DNA of 64,000 nt from Zea mays (taxonomy: Eukaryota; Streptophyta; Magnoliopsida; Poales; Poaceae). The notes beneath the pieces were generated by a model, which worked only from the letters and a program-made list of their open reading frames with translations, did not search any database and was not told the origin of the DNA. The position numbers and the translations under genes are program-made. Below are positions 32,901 to 44,349 of this stretch, piece by piece. The stretch spans positions 7,998,850 through 8,062,849 of the forward strand of contig NC_050102.1 of NCBI RefSeq assembly GCF_902167145.1, read 5' to 3'. Numbering within the stretch: the stretch's first letter is position 1; each line of letters starts with the position of its first letter.

Positions 32901-35491
32901 GGATGACACTAATTACCATTATTCATTTTCCTTTCTTTAATTTCTCCTTATGGTTTCTAGTGTAGGTTTGAACTACGACAGTGGTTTAATATTTTCCAAA
33001 AATTCTGTAAAAATTACAGTGGGTTGCCATTTGCTATTCTAGCCTGTTTTAAGAATTTGAGGCTCAACATATAAAGGCTATGCTTAAGACAAAAAGAATA
33101 AAAATTGGGTAAATGGGCCACTTTGTACTACAACTCTTAATTAGAGGTGGGGCCTGTCCTAAGGGTTATTTTTGTTGGCATCTAACAGTAATAATAGGCT
33201 TCTGTGCCAAAAACCACAGAAGGCTAAGGGGTGGTTATTTAGTTATGATTTTCTAAAGTTTAATATCAAAAAGGCACTTTCTACTACATTGTTATTTGAA
33301 AAATGTCAAACAGCAGATTTCATATTTTTCCTAAGTTCTTAATAACAAAACATTAACTATCCCAAGGGTGAGGGTGTTTTCACCTTGGGGTTATTTTTGT
33401 AGGGTTTTTCTAAGTTTTCCTTGTTTTATTTAAATAAAAGGTATCCCACTTATTTTATACTAAACCAGGGTATGATAGATTTTTCCAGTGAACTTCATTG
33501 AATAAGTACCCTAACAAAAATAGGGGTGCCCTCTGGTTCATTATTTAAATCACCTTTTCTATTTTTCTTAACCTTAAGCATATTATGGAATAAGGGGTAA
33601 AAACTAACTTAATGGAGTGGACAGAGAGGTTTAACATTTTTAAACAGGTCAGTAGGTAGATATAAACTTCTCCAAATTTTTCTAACCCTAGTCAAATAGC
33701 ACAACTATTTTTCTTTCTATTATTGAGCTTTTGGCTAAAACTATAATTAAATCAGAACCTCAAAGTTTTCTATAGTACCTAGGGGGTTTTATATTTTTCT
33801 TAAGTAGGTCACATTAATTAGAGTCTGGCAAAATTGGTTTGACCAAATTTGGATGAACTAAACAGAAGTTATGAGTTTTTAAAGTTTCGGTTCAAATTAA
33901 AAACAGATTTAATAAGAATTTCCTGGAAAACAGTTCACACCGAGGTCCCTGGGTTAAAGCTAAATCAATCTTCGCAGTTCTACCCTTGCGCCACTATTCC
34001 CCTGGGTCGCTGACAGTTCAAAAAGCCCCCTGACCTTCTCTTCCTCTCACCCGCAGTCCTTTCCCCAATGTAAGCAGTACCCGCGGGAAAGAAAAGGGTG
34101 GCGCGGCTTACCGGCGGCGAGATAGGTCCGGCGAAGGGCAGGGTTGGCTCGGGGAGGCTCTGGCGGTCACAGCGAGGTGCGGCTCGGCGGCGGGGATGGC
34201 CGGAATCGCTCGGTCCACGCGCGCAGGCGGGTGTTCTCGTCGGCGGCGAGTGTACCGGCCAAACCACAGCGATCTGGTTCAATCCAAGGGCACTGTGAGC
34301 TTCACAGGGTAACGTAGAGACCGTGTGCACAAGGAATCGGAAAATGGTTGAGTGGATTACCCGGTCCACGTACTCCGGCGGGGTTGAGAACTCCGGCGAC
34401 CGTGGACTGGCCTCTCCGGCGAAGCAGGCTTCGATTCCTCGCTCGGGGAGCTTTACTGATGTGTGCACACTCGCCTCCGAGGGTTGGATGGGGCTGGGGA
34501 AAGCTGGACTGGCCGGTCTACGGCGGCAGTGGCTCGGGTGGCCGCGGACACGCCGCGCACGGGCAAACGGCGGTGAACTGAGCTCTGGTGAGGTTTGAGC
34601 GTGCGCGGAAGAGTGTAGCCGATGCCTGGGTGGGCTTTATAGGCGCGGGCGCGGGACAGGGCGCCAGCTGGCCGTTGGCGCGACGCGGGGCGCGCGGGCG
34701 TGCTCTGGCGCACACAGAGCGCGTCGAACACGTGGAGCTTTCATTCTGCCCGTGTTCCACAGCTCACCCAAGTCGCAAACGTGCGAATCTTGGCAAAAAT
34801 CCGGCGCGAGTCTTTTCCTGGCACCTAGGGCTGTCTCTCATCCGTGAGCTGCCATGGCAGATATGGCCTAGGTAGGGAGATCTCTGGTCGCCAAATCGGG
34901 TGTGTCACACTGCCCACTTCGCGACAAAAACCATGCCAAGGCATGTCAAACGTCCAAGTCTCGGGCTCAGCTTTTTCCAGTGGGTGCCTTGGGTGGTATG
35001 CCACATTTTTGGTATAGGACATAGGTGGATTTGGTGCCAGCTTCGAGGTGAACATGACTGATCTTTAGTGTAGGTGTAGTTTTTAACTTAGAGAGAAATA
35101 GAGAGCTCTAGCTCTCTCTCCACTTGGAGATTTGATTTGGGGTTTCTCCAGGGGTCTTTTTGCAATATTACCTTCCCCTAATTGCTGGTTATAAGGTTAC
35201 TTAGGGTTTTGTCAAAGATTACCCATGTTGTGTACATTTGCTCACTCTCTTTCCCCTCTTATCCAGGGTTTTGGGGAGATAGGGTTTAAGAGAGGTCTAG
35301 GGTTCTTTCCCCCCTCTTATCCAAGGTGATAGTTGCACACAATTAGAGTAATGCCTTTGTTCATTCACAACTCTTGGTTAAAACCTAGTTTCCAAAGCCC
35401 TTATACCTTTGCTCCTTAAGTTCTTTCACATGTGATCATAGTCTTTAGTGCCAAGGTGTGCTCTAGCCATGGTAACACCTGGGGTGTTACA
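29903..35491 (-). repeat. 3' LTR of the Tekay-like element (with insertion)
   Basis: On the minus strand it starts TGTAACACCCCAGG at 35491 and ends TTCTGCCACA at 29903. It is 5589 bp, which is 4329 bp after removing the 1252-bp hAT element and its 8-bp TSD. It includes a GC-rich block (34080-34760) with a sense frame of 162 codons at 33980-34468, also found (149 codons) in the other LTR. Confidence 0.93.
30318..31569. mobile_element. Ds-like hAT element (non-autonomous)
   Basis: 1252 bp with 8-bp TSD CTCCAGAG (30310-30317 and 31570-31577). Ends are TAAGGGTGAAAATGGTCGGT and the inverse of TAAGGATGTAAATGGTCGGT. These resemble the known Ac/Ds ends (TAGGGATGAAAACGGTCGG). Subterminal parts are packed with AAACGG/CCGTTT and GGTAAA motifs, the type bound by Ac transposase. 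Between about 30830 and 31300 there is GC-rich DNA without a recognised product. No transposase. The matching site in the other LTR is empty. Confidence 0.9.
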
Positions 35492-35510
35492 GCCAGCCCC
35501 CCTTAAAGGA
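35492..35510 (-). promoter_or_regulatory. Polypurine tract of the Tekay-like element
   Basis: On the minus strand TCCTTTAAGGGGGGCTGGC lies directly before the LTR start TGTAACACC. It would prime plus-strand DNA. Confidence 0.75.
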
Positions 35511-35741
35511 ATCTCGTCCCGATATTTTAGGTAGAGTCCCTTGGAGGGTGCTTGAAGGTGTGTTGGTGCTATTCTTTCTTTATACTCGAGTTTCTCTTGT
35601 TAACTGCTCTTCGAATGTCATTCTCTTTGCAACTTCAGAAGGAAGCCCTTCTTAAGTTAAATCCACAACTTAGACTATCCTTGTTATCTAAGTTTTTCTT
35701 ATAATTGAATTCAAAGGGCAGGTGGGGGTGGGGTTTTGGGG

Positions 35742-38700
35742 TTACGTACCGACTCCTTTGGGTAGAAAGTCGGGGAAACGAGAGCGTAGAAAATCCTCAG
35801 TCTCCCATGTAGCTTCTTCTGCTGAATGATGACTCCACTGAACCTTGTACATTCTGACTGATTTTGCTCGAGTCGATCTCTCCTTTTGATCTAATACCTT
35901 GACGGGGTACTCTTGGTAGGACAAGTCTGGTTCTATCTCAATTTCTGGTTCTGGCAGCACTTCAGTGGGTAGGCGAACACATTTCCGCAGCTGAGATACA
36001 TGGAACACATTGTGAACTGCTAACATGTGAGGTGGCAATTCCAATTGATAGGCTACAGGTCCACAACTTGCTTTGATCTCATAGGGTCCAATGTAGCGAG
36101 GAGCTAACTTGCCCTTGATCCCGAATCTCTGGACACCCTTGGTGGGTGACACCTTAAGATAAACATGATCTCCCACCTCAAACTGTAGAGGCTTCCGCCT
36201 CTTGTCATGATAGCTCTTTTGCCTGGCCTGAGCAGCTTCTAAGTTCTTGGTAATAACCCTGACCTTTGCCTCTGCCTCAAGTACCAAGTCTGGCCCAAAA
36301 ATTTCCCTCTCTCCTGCTTGAGACCAATTCAGTGGGGTCCTACACCTTCTCCCATATAAGGTTTCAAAAGGTGCCATCTTCAGACTGGACTGATAGCTGT
36401 TATTGTAAGAAAACTCTACCAAAGAAAGACACTTGTCCCAATCCTTCCCGTAGTGTAGTGCACATGCTCGCAACATGTCTTCCAGAATCTGATTCACCCT
36501 TTCTGTCTGACCATCTGTTTGGGGATGGTATGCTGAGCTTCGGATTACTTGGGTCCCAAGTTATTCTTGTAGCTTCTCCCAAAAGCGTGCCACAAACAGT
36601 GCTCCTCTGTCAGATATAATGGTCTTTGGAATACCATGCAATCGCACTATTTGATCAACATAAATTTCTGCGTACTTCTCTGTCTTGTGGGTGGTGTGCA
36701 CTGGCAAGAAATGAGCGGTCTTGGTCAACCTGTCCACAATAACCCAAATGGAATCATGGTGCCTGGAGGTATTGGGTAATCCCACTATGAAGTCCATGCA
36801 AATGTCCTCCCATTTCCAAGATGGTATGGGAAGGGGTTGCAAAGGGCCTGCTGCCTTTAAGTGACTGGCCTTGATTCTCTGGCAGGTGTCACACTCGGAT
36901 ATGTACTTGGCAATTTCCCTCTTCATTCTGGTCCACCAATATAAAGTTCTGAGATCATGGTACATCTTGTTGCTACCAGGGTGCATGGAGAATTTGGAAA
37001 GGTGAGCTTCATCCAGTATCTTCTTTCTGAGCTCAGGGTCCTTGGGAACAACCAATCAGTCTCCAAACCATAAAATTCCCTTGCTGTCCTGATGGAAGCA
37101 CTTGTATTTCTCTGCCTTTTGCTTGACCATTTCCTTAATCATTTGAACACCCTTATCCTCAATCTGTGCCCTCACTATTTGCTCTTGCAATGTGGGTTCC
37201 ACCGAGATATAACTTAAGTCACCCGAAGAAACAACTTCCAGGTTCAGCTTGCACAACTCATCGCACAGGGTGGTAACTCTTGCATCCATGCTCATACAAT
37301 TGCACTGGGCCTTTCTGCTCAAGGCATCTGCCACCACATTGGCTTTGCCAGGATGGTAATGCACTTCCAAATCATAGTCTTTGATTAACTCCAACCACCT
37401 CCTTTGCCTCATGTTCAGATCTGCCTGAGTGAAGATGTATTTGAGACTCTTGTGATCAGTGTAGATGTTACAATGAGCTCCCATCAAGTAGTGTCTCCAT
37501 ATCTTAAGAGCATGAACCACAGCTGCCAACTCCAGGTCATGTGTAGGGTAGTTCTGCTCATGGGGCCTGAGTGCTCGGGAAGCATAAGCAATGACTCTGT
37601 TCTCTTGCATCAAGACACACCCCAATCCTGTACTAGAAGCATCACAATAAATTTCAAATGGCTTGGTGTTGTTAGGTTGAGCCAGCACTGGGGCTATTGT
37701 CAAATGCTGCCTCAAGGTATGAAAGGCATCTTCACACCTTTGGCTCCAATCATACTTGACTCCTTTCTTCAACAGTTCCGTCATTGGTTTGGCAATCCTG
37801 GAGAAATCCGGAATAAATCGTCGATAATACCCTGCCAATCCCAGAAAACTCCGAATTTGTTTCACTGTAGTCGGGGGTTTCCAATCCATCACCTCTTGTA
37901 CCTTCTCAGGATCAACTGATATCCCCTCCTGAGAAATTGTGTGACCCAAGAATTTGATCTCCTTCAGCCAGAATTCGCATTTAGACAACTTAGCATACAA
38001 CTGATGGTCACGCAGTCTCTGAAGTATAGTATGCAAATGTTTAGTGTGCTCGGCTTCATTCTTGGAATAAACCAGAATATCATCAATGAAAACGACCACG
38101 AACTTGTCTAACTCTGCATAAATACTGAGTTCATCAAGTACATGAAATAAGCCGGGGCATTGGTCAGCCCAAAAGACATCACCAAAAACTCATACAGCCC
38201 ATATCTGGTAGAGAAAGCCGTCTTGGGAATATCGCTGGCACGGATCTTGATCTGATGGTAACCTGAGCGAAGGTCTATCTTGGAGAATACCTTGGCTCCT
38301 ACCAACTGATCAAACAGAACATCAATACGGGGCAGTGGGTATTTGTTCTTGATAGTCACCGCATTGAGAGGGTGGTAGTCAACACACATCCTCAAACTCT
38401 CATCCTTTTTCTTCACAAATAATGCTGGACATCCCCATGGTGAAGTACTTGGGCGAATAAACCCCTTGTCCAACAACTCTTGCAGTTGCTTTTTCAGTTC
38501 CGCCAATTCCGCGGGAGGCATCCTATAGGGTCTCTTAGAGATAGGAGCAGTCCCAGGTTGCAATTCGATGGCGAACTCAATATCTCGGTCAGGTGGCATC
38601 CCTGGCAATTCATCCAGAAAAACATTCGGGTAGTCACGGACCACTGGGATCTTTTCCACTGGGGACTCTATCATAACAAAGGCACAAGAACGGGTGCATC

Positions 38701-39823
38701 CCTGGCCGGGTAAATATAAAACAGTCTCGCCATAAGCAGGGGAATGAATTTCAATGGCCCTGGCTGCAATATCCAATACTGCCTGATGCCTGGTCAACCA
38801 GTCAGCTCCCAATATAATATCCACGCTATCCAATCCTAAGATGAGAAGGGTGGTTCTAATCACAAGGCTACCAAATTTTATAGGCACTTGCCTGTTGATT
38901 TGATAAGTGGCAACCCTGCCTCCTGGTGTTGAAATTGTAATGCCCCCATCGGTGTGGTGAAAGGGCAACTGGCACTTGGCACTAAATTTGGCACTGATAA
39001 AGCTATGCGATGCACCAGAATCAAATAGAATAATAGCAGGATAATTCAAAACTATAAAGATACCAGTCATGACGCGTGCTCCCTCGGGAATATCAGCCAT
39101 GGTGGTGAAGTTCAGCATGTCCTGCCTCACTTGCACCTTCTGCCTCTTGCCTTGGTTCTGATTAACATTCTGCCCCTGCCTCTGCTGGTTCCTGGGGCAA
39201 TTTTTGGCGTAGTGCCCGGTGTTGCCACATGTGAAACACCTGTTATCATTTGCCTGGCGGTACTGCTGCTGCTGCTGGTTGTTCCTCTGAGCTGGAAACT
39301 GGGTGCGGTTGGGTGCCTGCTGCTGCTGCTGCTGTGGTCGGATCACCCATCTCCCTTGCTGCTGCTGGGGTCCCCTGTTCTGTGTGTCGGACACAATCCT
39401 GAAGCGCTGTGGCTGAGCTGAGGGTCCGGCCACAGGGGTCTTCCTCTTCTTTTCTGCCTGTCGAGCTGTGATGCAGTCCTCCTGGGAGATAGCCATGTTG
39501 ACCAACTCATTGTAGCTGTTGGCCCTGACAGTGTTGAGACGGTCACGGAGCTTAGTGCTGAGCCCCCTTCTGAACCTGTCCCTCTTCTTCTCGTCCGTAT
39601 CTGCATGATACCCAGCATACTAGCACAAGTCATTAAAAGCCTGGGCATATTGCAACACTGTCCTGTTGCCCTGAGTGAGTGCCAGAAACTCGTTGAGCTT
39701 TCGGTCCATAATCCCGGCTGGTATGTGGTGTCCCCTGAAAGCTGCCTTGAACTCTCTCCACTCCACCTCTCGGTCCTCTGGCTGCATAGCAAGAAAATGA
39801 TCCCACCAAGTCCTTGCGGGTCC
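35742..39823 (-). pseudogene. Tekay-like gag (C-terminal part) and pol, broken
   Basis: This is the minus-strand continuation of gag from 47580; the frame is preserved across the insertion (ATQQLR, then GPARTWWDHF). Domains are: gag capsid; CCHC knuckle [14 protein letters not shown] (about 39240); aspartic protease FDSGASHSF (about 39022); RT ([19 protein letters not shown] box about 38087); RNase H ([20 protein letters not shown]); integrase (HHCC zinc, then [28 protein letters not shown]); and a chromodomain-like end (YKVQWSHHSAEEATWE). Lesions: TAG in gag near 39621, a 1-bp deletion before the RT box (38100-38115), TGA at about 37055 and TAA at about 36560. Stop at 35742. It is not functional. 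Confidence 0.92.
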
Positions 39824-39828
39824 GCGAA

Positions 39829-42800
39829 TGTCACACCCGGATTTTAGGGGTCCAAAACCCGGGCGCGAACATAATCACCAGGTGTGCTGGGACCAAGTCT
39901 CACACATATGATGAAATCATGGCACAGGATCGAATGTCACATCTTTACTACATAACAGGAGTTCTATACAAAATAAATAAATAATTACATTATAAGGAGA
40001 CAACGGTCCAGCAACCCAAAGTTGACTGGGAGACGACGACCTAGACCACTCACGATCTCATCACAGCATCCTCCACGCGCCTCATCCTGCGGTACCTGTT
40101 CTTGACCTGTGGGGGGGGGGGGTGTGAGACAGCAAGAGTGAGCTCACATACGTTCATCGCTCAACAAGTTGTGGGGAATAATGTGCATGAACTCGCCAAA
40201 GGTGGGAGCTCACATGAAGTGTAAGGCTTACCAAAGGAGATGGTTAGAGCTGAGCATTGCTTTTAAAGTTGGTCAAAATTTTATTAGCAATTACTAAGTA
40301 TAAGTAAATACCAACCCAATTAAGTAGTAGAACAAAAGTAACAACATCACCTGCAATGCAATGCATATGACAAATTGAATTTAATTCCATAAATTAATCA
40401 TGTGAGTGTCCGAGCCGCTCATGACCGTGAGCACGGCTAGTATACCAGTTTTACACTCTGCAGAGGTTGCGCATCTTTACCCACAAGTCATGTTACCCAT
40501 CTGCCAAGGGATCGCGACTTCCCATACACCTCTACCGAGGAGGCGAGGCAGGGTAACACTATGAGGCCTTTACAAAGTTCCACTAGCTTCAGAAAACCCG
40601 CTACAGTTTATAGGAAGCTCCAATGCAGGAATCCCTTGCAGGACCGCCATCGCAGCAAAATCCTCCCGAGGGCCTCCCTACACTGACCACTCCCCTACTG
40701 CCCTTGCCCCTTTCGGGTAAGGTAGTCCTCCACTAGCTTTCCTAATTAGTCAGCCAAGGGCGTCCATAAACCCTTGTGGTAGCACTGTTTTCCCGGGTGG
40801 TTCTCCATGTTCCAATTAACATAATGATCTTAACATGAACAATAAATAACAACTGATAACAAAAGTATAATCATGAATAGTGTAATCTTCATACCCAAAA
40901 CCACATAAAGCAATAGCAAGTACTACCCAAAAAGTCCAGTGGTAATCAAGGTATAAAGATAGTCAAACTAGGGTAACCTATTGGGTCCCATCAAATTAAC
41001 CTATGCAGATTATTATGATTAATTAGAACATGAATGGGTAAAAGAAGTGATCAAGGGCACAACTTGCCTGGGACTTGAGATTCCAGGTACCAGCTTGCTC
41101 TTCAGATGACTCGTACCTCGCACTAGTCGTAGCAATACAAACAAACATGGTATATGCAAAATGAACATCACACCAAACATAATAATACACTGCATAATAA
41201 TAATCTATATGTCTCTACGAGATCGTGGGCTTGAGAATCACTGAATTCGGAGCTACGGTTATTAAGTTATGGATTTCCGAAGTTTAAAGTGTTGGATAAA
41301 AGAAACTAAGTGCATAATTTCAATTCTAAATTTCATAGCAAAATGAGGTTACTAGATGATAAACAATATTAAAATGAATTCAATGCAACTGGAATGAATT
41401 AAAAAGGAGCTAAGATTAATTTTCTATGAGTTATATAAGTTCTGGAATTATTTTGGCACTAGAAATCCATTTTATAAATTATTTTTCCTATTTTCTCGAA
41501 GCTCTGGACTGAGCACACTATTTTAATAAAGCCCAGGGTCTAACTCGTAAAGTCTAGGACCTATCTGATACTGTCTTTGTGTCCTAGTGGATGGCGGGTT
41601 AGTTTTAGGAAACCACAGGGTCTCTTTAGCAATTTAGCATGACCGAAGGGGTATCGGCGAGGATCAGCCGTCCGATCACACACCTGCGGTTGAGATCAGA
41701 TCCTGAACCGGCTCCCAACCGTGCCCCTCCGATCAACATCAATGGTCTGGATTTTATTTGACCGAGATCAACACGGACCCGTCCGATCTTGCGTCAACGG
41801 ATGGGATTCAAAATGTGAAGGGGTATCCGCATCTTCTAATCTTAGCCGTCCATTCCAATCCAACGGACCACGACATTCTTCTTCCTTTCGACCACCAGAG
41901 CGGCGGCGTGTGAGCAGGCTGCGGCGGCGCGTTTGTCGGCAGGAATCGAACTAGCTCCCAATGCCCGAACTTAGATTTAAACGCATGCTACACAGAGCGG
42001 AGAGGATGGCGAAATCAATGGAGGGGTTCTTACCGGCGGTTATGGTGCGTGGGGCATTGACCACGGTGACCCGCGATCCGCGGCGGATTCTGTGCGCCGA
42101 CGAGCGATTGCCGCAAGCCGAACCGTCCACGCGCCAACGCAGGCAACGATTAAACCACCCCGGATCTCGCGCACATCGGCGGTACACCACGACCCCGCCC
42201 GCGGTACTCTGTGTCGTCGGCGAAGGGGCCCCGACTTCTCTCTCTTTCTCACCCCTGGTTCCGCTCGATTCCGATCGAATGCGCATGGCGATGAGGGTTC
42301 ATGGGTACACGCTTATATACACATGGGTCCCGAAGCGGCCGGTGCATGGTTAGCGACTGGAGCGGCGATTTAAGCGGGGGAGCAAACTTGGTGCGATGGT
42401 TACGGCGCGACGAGCACCGCGAAGCTCGCGGTCGGTTGAGGAAGCATCTGACCGGAGGGGTCCACACGTCAGAGGCACAAGGCGGGACCAAGCGTGGGCG
42501 CAGGGTGTCTGGCCAGACGGGCCCGCGTGGCAGTGGGTTCACGGCTGAGGGTGCGCGGTAGGGAGATGGGCCGGCTGGCTGGGCCGAAAGCAGGGAGTTG
42601 GCCCAATAGAGTTTCCCCCTTTTCTTTCCCATTTCTTTTTCTCCATTTTCAAATTCAATTTGAATTCAAGTTTCAAATCAAACCAAGTTTTAAATTCTAA
42701 ATTTCAAATTTATGCACAAGAAAAACTTCACATGATGCACAATTACTACATAGTATTTTTTTATTTATTTTATTATTATATTAATTAGGTAATGTTTTCA

Positions 42801-43063
42801 ACATGAAGTACACACACCTCATTATAGCAATATATTATTATTTGATTGTGTAGTCGAATTAAAGGTATATTCAAAAATTTTCCCTTTGTTTTGATAGGAA
42901 CATTTTTCCAATGTCTAACCTTTATTATGATTTATTTTAACCATCGTTACTTTATTATGATCATTTACCTTTAAAAAGGGTGAATTCTAAAGTTTAATTA
43001 TTTATCAAGGGTACTTTGCTCAGATTTCTTCTACCAATCCCAATTCAGAATTTGGGTGTTACA
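39829..43063 (-). repeat. 3' LTR of the non-coding element
   Basis: On the minus strand it starts TGTAACACCCAAATTCTG at 43063 and ends CCGGGTGTGACA at 39829. By eye about nine base changes and a G-run length difference (near 40110) separate it from the 44350-47579 copy. GC-rich block at 41880-42560. Confidence 0.93.
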
Positions 43064-44349
43064 AATCCTACCCCCCTTAAAAATAATCTCGTCCTCGAGA
43101 TTAGTAAGATAAGGGATGCAACATGTTAGGTTTATAGTCTATGTTTCAGTTATTATTTGGTTTTAGTACCAAAAGATTTTTTCAGACTATATCTAAGTAT
43201 CAGGTGATTAGGAAGGCATGTGTATATATGTATGGCCACATGATTATGTAGGATACAAGATGGTAGGTTGGGGCAAGAATAGTTTGGGGATAAGAAGGTT
43301 CATGGTAAGGAAAGCTTTTCATCGCAAATGATGGGTCTTGTCTCATTTGGAGATCTGGTCTGCCTCCCTTCTTGCCTTGTCGACGTTGATCTTTTCCGTT
43401 CCGATCTTGGTCTCATTGATTTGAGGTTAGTGTATATCATTAGGGTTGGGGAATATGGTTAAGATAGATGTGGGTGAGATAGACTACATTATGTAGGTCA
43501 AGTTGTTAGGTATGGCCGAGTTGATCTAAGTTACCGATTTAAGCTTAGGTGAATTAGGAGTATGGTCTTATTTTTTTGTACCAGCATTAAGTAATTCTCT
43601 CTAGATTGGATCATAATAGATTAGATAGAATCTAGATTAGGTTGGTGTGACTAGATTAAACTAGTTAAGATCTGATTATTTTGGATTAGATCATGATTGT
43701 TATACTAGGATGAGATAAATATACTAATTAGGGCAAGATGAATTCATAAGGATAAGGTAGAATCTTTTGAGATCAGTTAGATCTATTATGGTGAGATAAA
43801 ATTTTTTTTAAGATAAGATGGATCTAGATACATTAGGATAAGTTAGGATCTTTTGATATGAGATGGATCTATGAGTGTAGGATAGAATCTTTTTAGATGA
43901 GATGGATATTGTTAGGCTAGATACTTTAATGAGAAATAATCTAGTTTGTCTAGTTATCTTGATGAGCATTTTTTTCCTATACGTATATGCAGATGTAATT
44001 GTGGACATTACTCCACAACTCATCACACTTAATCAAAAATCCAAATCAGACATGTATCACAAGAACAAACATTCAAGCATACAAATATTTACAAAAATAG
44101 TTTTGATTTTGTTTCTAAAAGTAGGTCTCCTATTCCTAAAGGTCACTTTAGGTACGGGATTTCAAAGTGTGAAATCCACATTTGTCTTTAGAAAATAAAA
44201 GATAAGAATAATCAGAGTAAAGCGGAAATAGATGAGAAAAGATTAAGATAAGTTTAGAAAAGAATCAGAGTAGCAAAGGTAAGTAGACAATGGTCGTCCA
44301 GTTCTATCTAGGTTTCGTCCTACAGTCAACATTCCTCTGATACCACTTC
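43064..44349 (-). other. Internal region of the non-coding LTR element
   Basis: Purine tract at 43064-43082 (minus: TTTTAAGGGGGGTAGGATT). Primer site at 44334-44345 (minus: TGGTATCAGAGG). Between them is AT-rich DNA with many degenerate AGATGGATCTA and GATTAGAT motifs (43560-43920). The longest frames (98 codons or fewer) have no recognised content. Confidence 0.8.

Noticed and set aside
39343..39834. 163-codon minus frame at the start of Tekay-like gag
   Set aside because: Wrong frame. The true Gag reading (GPARTWWDHF and on) is in another frame that continues both upstream and downstream.
41721..42632. Several frames of 70-130 codons repeated at 46237-47148
   Set aside because: They lie in the two LTR copies of one element, so the duplication is not evidence of a gene. 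No domain was recognised.
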